64,000 nucleotides of DNA from Escarpia spicata (Eukaryota; Annelida; Polychaeta; Sabellida; Siboglinidae), in the NCBI GenBank assembly GCA_963995525.1, contig OZ023210.1:6799211-6863210 (forward strand), given 5' to 3'. The notes under the pieces are model-generated. The model ran no database searches, was not told the DNA's origin, and saw only the letters and a list, made by a program, of their open reading frames with translations. Below, piece after piece: positions 59,101 to 64,000 of this stretch. Within the stretch, counting starts at the first letter, position 1. Each line of letters begins with the position of its first letter. Made by a program: the position numbers and the translations under genes.

Positions 59101-60507
59101 CGGTCACAGTACACACAATGAATCAATGCTAACATGTCTTTGATGTTTTCATATATGATCGAAGTGTTACCCATTGAGAAGCTATTGTTAATAAATAGAC
59201 AAACCAGACAAGTTATGTGAAAAATAACACGAATACCCGAAAAACCGTCTTGCCCCACACCATGAGACAAAACGCCCCAACCTGGAGCAATGCGGTCCGT
59301 GGTATTCCATTTATGTTTTTTACTTCTATGAATGAACCATTGTTTGAACAAATAGTAATATGTTAACCTATTCTAATTGTTATAATATATTTTGCAACGT
59401 CTTTATGTGATATATATGTTTTATTTTATTACTCATATTTTAGTACCTGTATTAACCATTACATAAGTATATAAGTATTAGTATTTTAGAAACACTGTTA
59501 ATACCATTGAACAGAGTTGTATTTTGGAAATGAGTGTCTAAATAAAGTTATTATTATAATTATTATATATTTTTTTATTTCGTAACAAGTAATGGGTTTC
59601 TTAATGTGTTATCATAGCACCTTTTACCAATGCAACGTTAACATGTTGCTGTATGTTTTACACATCATACAGCACGTGTTGTAAACTTGGTACGTTATCT
59701 CCATGTATATTTATGGGACGACGGTAGAGGTTGTCTTACACCACATACACAACGCCTGTTTTAACACGATATATGCAAAACACTATCTCCTTTTACCCAG
59801 GTTGTCTGAAGTGTAGGTTGAATTATGATATTATAATGTTACCAATTAAGTTCGTGATTTGCACCGGTAAGTAACAAGGTTCACCAATTTGACTATTGAC
59901 CAAATATTATAGCAAACTGCATAACATATTTCAAAAAACACATTCAGTTAATTATATCTGACTCATGTTGCTGGGCTTTCTGGATAGTTATATGTGATGT
60001 GTTAGCATTATTTTACACACGATTTTGGGACATTCAGATTTTTTATTTTGCCCATGCGATGAAGGACCGTCTTACCCCAAGGGCCGCCCTGCCCCTCTCT
60101 ACCCTACTATGTAATGCTGTATGAATAATGCTTATTGGAATGTGTGCGTTTGACACTTAGCTGCGTAAGTTATGCTGAGAATCAAATAATAAATAGTAGT
60201 ACTAATACTGCAGATAACTGTAGGTAAATGCAAGTAGAGATACATTTCAATATTATTTAAATAGTATGGCCGTATTTCGTTAAAAGGATTGAATAATGAA
60301 CCGCATACCACACATAGACGCACACTTCCTTGTTACTGCAGCCATATTTATACACAAGACCTGCATGCTCGGCCATGCGTGACGACGTTAAGCGACCTTA
60401 CAGGGAACACCAACTGACGCGTAAATTCTACCTACCACAGATTGTATCCTGCCGACAAGCAGAGAGACACTCAGAACGAACATCAAACATCCGTCGCTTC
60501 CATGCAT
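37782..60507 (-). CDS. Gene A: single-pass receptor, GCC2/GCC3 x6 - EGF x2 - TM - ITAM tail
   Basis: Domain and tail exons from 58889 to 37782 are phase-consistent: eight 1-1 extracellular exons, a transmembrane exon (1-2), and tail exons (2-1, 1-2, 2-stop). With the two-exon leader type seen in gene B (72+28 nt) the coding length is 1,959 nt, giving 652 residues. With the local leader at 60436-60507, extended four bases to a phase-1 donor, it is 1,935 nt. The ectodomain is cysteine-rich and TNFR/EGF-like. The tail has a YEEI site, one ITAM and several YxxL motifs, so signalling through Src-family and Syk-like kinases is inferred. Draper, CED-1 and MEGF10 share the EGF-rich ectodomain, one helix and tyrosine-motif tail, but the GCC2/GCC3 repeats are different. 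Ligand and cell type are unknown. Confidence 0.85.
38589..38622 (-). CDS. Gene A tail microexon
   Basis: This 34-nt exon encodes PVRPHSKQDN (phase 1 in, phase 2 out), between GTTTTCAG and GTAAGT. It links the YEEI exon to the ITAM exon in frame and carries no motif of its own. Confidence 0.82.
38690..39070. mobile_element. Penelope-like element fragment with hammerhead-like core
   Basis: The plus-strand block GACGTTTCGACTGC with a short hairpin and CAGTCTTCTTCAG is typical of Penelope-like element ends. On the minus strand (38737-38818) it reads CTGAAGA, a six-pair stem II, then GAAAC, with a three-base-pair stem III and a GTC triplet. Stem I pairs only distally. It lies in the tail intron of gene A. 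The remaining 250 bases are unassigned. Confidence 0.5.
39083..39219 (-). CDS. Gene A juxtamembrane tail exon with YEEI motif
   Basis: This exon encodes 45 residues starting RHTKDTPDRQADLLHV and ending SAVYEEIPAERT. YEEI (bases 39099-39110) is the preferred Src-family SH2 ligand when phosphorylated. Acceptor CTCATTGCAG (phase 2), donor GTTTTT (phase 1, weak). The weak donor might allow intron retention or skipping (inference). Confidence 0.82.
39437..39895 (-). other. Unrecognised 152-codon intronic open frame
   Basis: Lies in the intron between the transmembrane and YEEI exons of gene A, on the same strand. It has an acidic Asp/Phe/Tyr-rich start (FNDFDYNYFDFADFDDG), two cysteines, a hydrophobic stretch (AATCSFTILLALSVP) and a low-complexity end. 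The region to about 40380 is less AT-rich than its surroundings and has broken open frames upstream. It may be a decayed insertion or an alternative exon; no family was recognised. Confidence 0.3.
40668..40770 (-). CDS. Gene A transmembrane exon
   Basis: This exon encodes PQSKTPYIIGGSIGG, then FLLLIIIFVIVLCVCNC. It is a single hydrophobic helix of about 23 residues with a G-G-x-x-G-G packing motif on the outer side. Cysteines at the inner face are possible palmitoylation sites (inference). The helix contains no charged residue, so pairing with a charged adaptor is not implied. Phase 1 in (GTTTGCAG), phase 2 out (GTACTG). Confidence 0.9.
41353..41472 (-). CDS. Gene A EGF domain 2
   Basis: This exon encodes DICDNPDFCLNGGTC to CLCTDKYEGDRCD, with six EGF cysteines. 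It lacks the D/N-x-D/N-E Ca-binding start. Acceptor TTTTTCAG, donor GTGAGG, phase 1 on both sides. It is the membrane-proximal ectodomain module. Confidence 0.92.
42376..43740 (+). pseudogene. LINE reverse transcriptase fragment, interrupted by an insertion
   Basis: Encodes VYINDLPKSSEIFKYVMYAD, then DTNLFTTIQ: the YADD-type catalytic motif of reverse transcriptase, then NEWLKINKLSLNIKKSKYII. After a frame shift at 42707 it continues WDIHIKHISIKCSKLIG and ends ELKFYYKY at 43030. The frame resumes after the insertion at 43645 (DFYNITESSALC) to a stop near 43722. Antisense to gene A, in the EGF1-EGF2 intron. Confidence 0.85.
43031..43636. mobile_element. 606-bp insertion with 8-bp target-site duplication
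   Basis: Begins TGCCAATTTC and ends TTTCTTGCA. TAAATATG flanks both sides (43023-43030 and 43637-43644). Removing it restores the LINE reading frame. Related to 2985-3539. It has an AATAAA near its right end. The 8-bp duplication would suit hAT, but clear terminal inverted repeats are absent; a short retroposon is also possible. Confidence 0.8.
44324..44467 (-). CDS. Gene A EGF domain 1
   Basis: This exon encodes DACSNGQSNCATTANGGTC, then FTCGCRDAYELQPGGTVC. Six cysteines; the longer last loop resembles EGF modules of nidogen or LDLR type. Acceptor TTGTCCGCAG, donor GTAAGT, phase 1 on both sides. The intron downstream contains a LINE fragment with a nested insertion. Confidence 0.9.
45189..45344 (-). 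CDS. Gene A GCC2/GCC3 repeat 6
   Basis: This exon encodes NCTAGEMFDGTSCKPCPVG, TYQDEKYQVKCKNCG, ending PKECI. Standard C...C-x-x-C-P-x-G-x-Y-x-x-E...C-x-x-C...C pattern. Acceptor GTTGCTGCAG, donor GTAAGT, phase 1 on both sides. Confidence 0.92.
46260..46424 (-). CDS. Gene A GCC2/GCC3 repeat 5
   Basis: This exon encodes DCISGFELNEATGICDNCP, KGFYKDQAKHFACQQCP, ending SESDCSL. Acceptor TTCAAACAG, donor GTTGGT (weak), phase 1 on both sides. The intron just upstream of this exon consists largely of a 1.46-kb inverted repeat that starts within about 10 bases of the acceptor. Confidence 0.9.
46431..47895. repeat. 1.46-kb inverted repeat (long hairpin)
   Basis: Left arm about 46431-47114, right arm about 47212-47895, spacer about 97 bases, centre near 47165. 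Paired marks: GGGCCTAATTCCTGTTAG at 46633 with its complement at 47690-47710, and GTTTCCATTTAAAT (47101) with ATTTAAATGGAAAC (47212). The motif TTGGTACCGGGCGTAACC recurs five times in alternating directions. It fills the intron between gene A repeats 4 and 5. No coding. Confidence 0.9.
48133..48297 (-). CDS. Gene A GCC2/GCC3 repeat 4
   Basis: This exon encodes DCREGTKFSDDKQQSCTDCP, RGEYQDKPWQNDCKKCP, ending SLTDC. The domain is not in the frame of the longest local open reading frame and is easily missed. Acceptor TGTGATCAG, donor GTACGT, phase 1 on both sides. Confidence 0.9.
48487..50270. repeat. 85-bp minisatellite, about 21 copies
   Basis: The unit starts GAAGTAGATGGAAAGAAAGA and includes GGCACTGGGAACAGAACC. 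The plus strand is purine-rich and the minus strand pyrimidine-rich. As 85 leaves remainder 1 on division by 3, a ribosome would cycle through all three frames; no minus frame holds a stop, giving artefact frames of over 570 codons. Copies near 50040 and 49350 have small deletions. Lies in the intron between gene A repeats 3 and 4. Confidence 0.95.
50592..50774 (-). CDS. Gene A GCC2/GCC3 repeat 3
   Basis: This exon encodes NCANGEGYNFTSGLCMPCP, then PQCQKCPENTTTERPGS, ending KDECT. At 183 nt it is longer than its sister exons: there is an extra loop (RVGAVTFDLI). Acceptor TGTCCTGCAG, donor GTGCGT, phase 1 on both sides. Confidence 0.9.
50775..52439. other. Gene A intron, no feature seen
   Basis: AT-rich intron sequence with no domain-coding frame, tandem array or transposon end that I could recognise. 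Also empty by eye: 1-506, 10579-11214, 14345-15282, 20105-21269, 27013-27824, 41473-42375, 44468-45188, 45345-46259, 54631-56870 and 58890-60300. Confidence 0.5.
52440..53690 (-). pseudogene. Degenerate non-LTR retrotransposon reverse transcriptase
   Basis: Three frame-shifted pieces on the minus strand: IKSPGLDGINAEHIKFADSQ (53.4 kb), NQFGFKPKHGTELCVFAFKE and HVAFLDASEAFDRVNRYKLL (53.1 kb), and NHLIYADDLLLFAPSAKGLQ (52.75 kb). These are successive reverse transcriptase motifs with the YADD core. It differs from the other LINE copies here. It lies in the intron between gene A repeats 2 and 3. Confidence 0.87.
53800..54120. repeat. Two-copy tandem repeat
   Basis: Two diverged units share CATCCATTTGAAAC-type, CCCAGCAGA and GGCAGAACAAAGTCAGACAT blocks, spaced by about 155 bases. 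Confidence 0.7.
54441..54626. mobile_element. 186-bp MITE with TA target duplication
   Basis: Perfect 15-base inverted ends including the flanking dinucleotides: ATATACAGTGCACTC (54437-54451) and GAGTGCACTGTATAT (54616-54630). The CAGTG tip and TA duplication are those of pogo/Tigger-derived MITEs. No coding. Confidence 0.85.
56871..57032 (-). CDS. Gene A GCC2/GCC3 repeat 2
   Basis: This exon encodes NCTPGEYLDEAKNECFKCE, then KCLQCPNDKITDGEGH, ending ESDCV. Acceptor GTATTTCAG, donor GTGAGT, phase 1 on both sides. Confidence 0.92.
58310..58545. repeat. About 72-bp tandem repeat, 3 copies
   Basis: Unit contains GGTCAGTGTCATGAAACTAC and a TTATTCACATCAATATGT block. A diverged relative is at 57290-57375. 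It lies in the intron between gene A repeats 1 and 2. Confidence 0.85.
58731..58889 (-). CDS. Gene A GCC2/GCC3 repeat 1
   Basis: This exon encodes DCDPSHEGIVGKCAECQ, RGYYKDKKGADKCTLCE, ending LSSDCI. Acceptor ACAGATATCAG, donor GTATGT, phase 1 on both sides. It is the first ectodomain exon found. It requires a phase-1 leader. Confidence 0.9.
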
Positions 60508-60620
60508 CTTGTTCAAATCTCTGCCACACTGATCACCTCGTCTCGGTTGGAAGACGGAACACTGAACCTGTACGAGTGAAACGAACCAGTCACAAGCGGT
60601 GTGTCGCTGTCGATTGCCCC
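60300..60620. repeat. Leader-region duplication, exon-1 copy
   Basis: Resembles 29660-29870 (shared blocks around the CTTCCTTGTTAC and GCGTGACGACG stretches, and the whole signal-peptide exon) but not the exon-2 part. It is more diverged than the 63-kb copy. Confidence 0.75.
60436..60507 (-). CDS. Gene A candidate leader exon (signal peptide)
   Basis: ATG and 24 codons, starting MHGSDGCLMF with core VLSVSLLVG and end RIQSV: a signal peptide paralogous to gene B exon 1. A donor at the homologous site (GTAGGT) leaves phase 0, which does not fit repeat 1. A donor four bases on (GTAG|GTAGAA) leaves phase 1 and would fit directly. Alternatively the true leader is the copy starting beyond 64000. 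Either could be an alternative promoter. Confidence 0.65.
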
Positions 60621-60904
60621 AGGCATATCGCGTAATTATACAGTGAATGTAACGTGTATAGCGCATGGGCTGTACAGTGTACACGCATTTCAAATGGTAC
60701 TCCCGATAACTGTGCATCGGATAATGAGAAACTGGTTTAACCAAGCAAGACTTGTTATCAAATTGAAGTAAAAACGATAAGTCATCGAAGGATTGACGCT
60801 AATTTATGGTTATGTTGCATAGGCGTCGGAGCGTGGTGAATGTTGGAGTGAGACTGCGGCTCACTAAGACGTATGTATGTGTTACTTGCTAAATGGTAAT
60901 GTTG

Positions 60905-61360
<456 letters not shown>

Positions 61361-61719
61361 TGTTACCCCCCACATCGTGATAGTACAATTTTACACTTCC
61401 CACCGAGATGCACACAAATTGTGTCAGGGTAACTAACCAATTTAATTTTGTGATATGTCACCATGCAAGAACAATATGTTTCAGTTCACTGGAAGCATTC
61501 GAAGCAACCATTAACTCAGGTTGTATTTACATAAGACAAACAATAAAATAAAGCTGAACTGCTAACGATAACGTCAAGGTCGCAGATTCAAAACCCATAA
61601 TAGTCCACTTGTTTCCGAACACTTAATTTGGTATCTTTCATTTTTCTGTGCATCTATTAGAAACGTAATTACATTAGAAATTATAACACCGCGTTCTCAC
61701 AGCCGAGCGAGAGTCGTCC

Positions 61720-61960
61720 AGTGATTACCTCAGAACGTCGATGTCCGATATTAGACGAAATTACTTTCGTTTGGGGAGTGGGGTCTGAAGCAGTTTCGTC
61801 TGGTGTCGGACATCGATATTTATTCTTCGGATAGATATTGTTAATATCCCGATGTCATCATATCGTTTACAGACTTTCGTCTCAGTGGGGTGGGTGTTGC
61901 TGTGGCAAGATGAAAATAATTTCGCTTGATATCGAACATCGACGTTCTGAGATGATCCCT
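61720..61960. mobile_element. 241-bp element with 40-bp inverted ends
   Basis: Left end around TCAGAACGTCGATGTCCGAT and right end around ATCGAACATCGACGTTCTGA are inverted matches over about 40 bases. An internal GTCGGACATCGATAT block is a third copy of the motif. A probable MITE; no target duplication was confirmed. Confidence 0.65.
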
Positions 61961-62199
61961 AAGCGATAATGTAACAAGAAACAAATCCACATGGGTTACA
62001 TCTTGATAGCTTCCAATAGCAGCTAAACATAAGACTCCTCACAATCTATAAGTATTAATAATATGTTTTATCATAAATTATTATTGTTGTTTTCCCCAAC
62101 AATTACAATGAGTAAGTTTTAACTTTTTTACCCAAGCGCATCCGTACAACTGTGGAAATGTACCTCGACTCTCGGGGTATCCACAAAAACTTGAAGAAT

Positions 62200-62255
62200 A
62201 AGAAGATGACGACGAAAAAGAAGAAGTAGAAGAAAAAGAAGAAGAAGAAGCCTGT
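62200..62255. repeat. (GAA)n-rich tract
   Basis: Degenerate GAAGAAGAA/GACGACGA purine tract. Confidence 0.85.
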
Positions 62256-62284
62256 GTGTGTATATAGTCTAACAATATAATAAA

Positions 62285-62880
62285 ACCATTAGGGTGACGC
62301 TACCAACTGTGTATGAACTATATGAAACATATGTGACTAAGAAGACAGCAGAAATTATAAAAGACACATCCGACCCACTGCACGGGTTCTGTTCTGTTGC
62401 TCAATCTGGCTGTAGATACCTATCGGAAAGGGCACGAACCAGCCGGTATCGAAACACCTTCCTGCCAACCTCCATCCGGCTGCTGAATGCGAGGTCTAGG
62501 AGAGGGAAGTGAACGGGGATGGTGGAGGGATTACAATGATTACAATGGTGGAAACTTGGGTTCAGGCAGTTCGCGGTATCCGGTCAGTCAGTAAAACCGT
62601 TGGGTGACGCCACCAAGTATGGATGAACTCTATGAAGCATCGGAGACTAAGACTGTGACTAACATTGTTGTGTGCTCTGTGATGGCAAACTTATGTTATG
62701 ATTTAGTAACACTGTGATAGTTATGTCATGATTGACCAATATGTACATCACTAAACTTAATCAGCTTTAAATGTACTAGTATATTTGTGTTAAAGGGTGA
62801 ATTTTTACCACATGAATTTCCATTTGTGGACAAATAAAGGTTATTTTATTGTATTGTATTGTACAACAACCCGTTGGTTG
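62285..62880 (+). pseudogene. LINE 3' end with (TTGTA)n tail
   Basis: Encodes YELYETYVTKKTAEIIKDTS, then GCRYLSERARTSRYRNTF and LPTSIRLLN: the conserved C-terminus of a Jockey-type LINE. A stop at 62510 is followed by about 350 bases ending in TTGTATTGTATTGTA. A second copy of the start of this block is at 62594-62642. Truncated. Confidence 0.82.
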
Positions 62881-63387
62881 TTACGATGCCTAGAATAGCA
62901 TACTAACAGACATATTTACATGCAAACAAACCTGTTTTATGGAATGTTTGCAATGATATATAATATATAAATGTAATAATAATAATATACATTATTTTGT
63001 AATACATTAATATTACTATTATTTTGAACATATCTTGTATTACTATCACCCCATGCCATTATATACTCGATGATGTTTATTTTCATACTTTTAATAATAA
63101 TTATAATAATAATACTACTAATAATAATAATGTTATTACAGTGTTTTCTTCTTCCTCGGTAGTGTGGTGTGTGCATGCAATTTACTAAATTGCGCATTGT
63201 GTTGGCGGTTTTAATAAACTACTTATATTCGAGTTTTTTTTAACTAGCGTTGATCTCATCACAGTTCTGGCATATGCCAAAATGGCGAAAGAACGGCAAA
63301 GATTGTATATTGCAATATATACCGACCCACATTGGTTTCTTATAAGCGTGATCCGGAAGACGAACACGAAGAAAACAAATGGCACAC

Positions 63388-63415
63388 CTGAAGGGCATTC
63401 AAAGTGAATATTCGT
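63388..63415 (-). CDS. Second copy of the 28-nt leader microexon
   Basis: All 28 bases are identical to gene B exon 2 and the GTTTTCCAG acceptor side is conserved. It encodes TNIHFECPS with phase 0 in and phase 1 out. No lectin exon follows between here and 58889, so in phase terms it could splice straight to gene A repeat 1. Its leader partner should lie about 75 bases beyond the window edge. It could equally be a remnant of a third gene. Confidence 0.6.
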
Positions 63416-63589
63416 CTGGAAAACAAAGAATTGTTCTATTAGGTCACATATTGCAACTTCATATCACACAATAGCCAACGAGTTACTGTCCTTATTGGGC
63501 TGCGCAGTTATTTGCACCATAATGACAAGTGAATGTGCAGTCACTATAAAACATAGTCAACACAAATCTATAGGTATGTGTACATGCGT

Positions 63590-63725
63590 GATGCGTATGT
63601 GTGTATGTATGCGTGCATGTATGTGTGTATGCGTGTGTGTATGCGTATATATAACATGGTTGTACGCACGTATGTGTGTACGTGTGCACGCACGTATATA
63701 CATTCGTATATGTGTAAGTATGCAT
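63590..63725. repeat. GTAT/GTGT microsatellite (copy of 29290-29440)
   Basis: GTATGTGTGTATGCG-type tract inside the duplicated leader region. It differs in length from its partner at 29290-29440. Confidence 0.88.
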
Positions 63726-64000
63726 CTTTGTATTTTTGTGTGTATATCCGAACCTAAATATATTGTACACACCAACGCGGCCCAGCCGATGAGCAATTAC
63801 ATTATGCTATCTGTACTTGTTACAAAACATTAGTAATCCCTGCTAGTAATAACCACGTAAATAGTAAAATGCATGCACAGATCACTTTAATACAACATTC
63901 GAACTGCTATTGTTGTCAACCAAATCGAATGAACCGTGTCCAACATAACTTAGGCGCGTACTTCCTTGTTACAAGCAGCCATGCCATATATATAAGTTGG

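Larger units (their letters stand above)
63050..64000. repeat. Leader-region duplication, right-edge copy
   Basis: Near-identical to 28770-29700, with an extra 28-base or so insertion near 63895. It includes the 28-nt exon. The copy is cut by the window edge just before the expected signal-peptide exon (offset from gene B about 34,297 bases). Confidence 0.85.

Overview
This window is animal nuclear DNA. It is AT-rich, coding sequence is split into short exons with canonical splice signals, and introns and spacers are full of microsatellites and transposon remains. The protein modules present (C-type lectin, LDLa, CUB, sushi/CCP, EGF, LamG/pentraxin-like, HYR and TNFR-like GCC2/GCC3 cysteine-rich repeats) fit an invertebrate metazoan, probably aquatic. 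The phylum cannot be settled from sequence alone. No bacterial genes, rRNA, tRNA or CRISPR array were seen.

Two large genes lie head to tail on the minus strand. Exons were placed by hand from domain matches, GT/GC-AG sites and reading phase. Almost every domain exon is bounded by phase-1 introns, the mark of exon shuffling.

Gene A runs from about 60.5 kb (or from a leader beyond the right edge) down to 37.8 kb. It is a complete type I membrane receptor: signal peptide, six GCC2/GCC3 repeats, two EGF domains, one transmembrane helix, and a tail of about 165 residues. The tail carries a YEEI motif, a canonical ITAM (YEMI, six residues, YQSL) and further YxxL motifs. The plan resembles Draper/CED-1/MEGF10-type engulfment receptors, but with TNFR-like repeats. 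Depending on the leader used, the coding sequence sums to 1,959 or 1,935 nt, both whole numbers of codons.

Gene B starts at 29.85 kb and leaves the window at its left edge. Its 32 visible exons encode about 1,597 residues: signal peptide, C-type lectin, LDLa, three CUB, four sushi, six EGF, LamG/pentraxin-like, HYR, a sushi-like segment, a region with a KRRRR processing site, and a first GCC2/GCC3 repeat. From the HYR onward it resembles SVEP1-like proteins. Its missing 3' part may repeat the gene A plan.

The leader region of gene B (exons 1 and 2 and the intron between) has further copies. One, at 63.05-64.0 kb, has an identical exon 2 and is cut by the window edge. A second, covering only the first exon, is at 60.3-60.6 kb. 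An old fragment lies at 30.4-30.7 kb. This suggests a tandem family of receptors with duplicated leaders.

Other landmarks are: two minisatellites that duplicate the end of an EGF exon with its splice donor (12.07-12.27 and 13.01-13.35 kb); a 1.46 kb inverted repeat inside a gene A intron (46.43-47.89 kb); a 1.8 kb, 85-bp minisatellite open in all three minus frames (48.5-50.27 kb); a 358-bp palindrome (32.78-33.14 kb); a deleted Ty3/Gypsy element (17.09-19.65 kb); several non-LTR fragments; a Tigger-like transposon; a foldback element; and a Penelope-like fragment with a hammerhead-like core.
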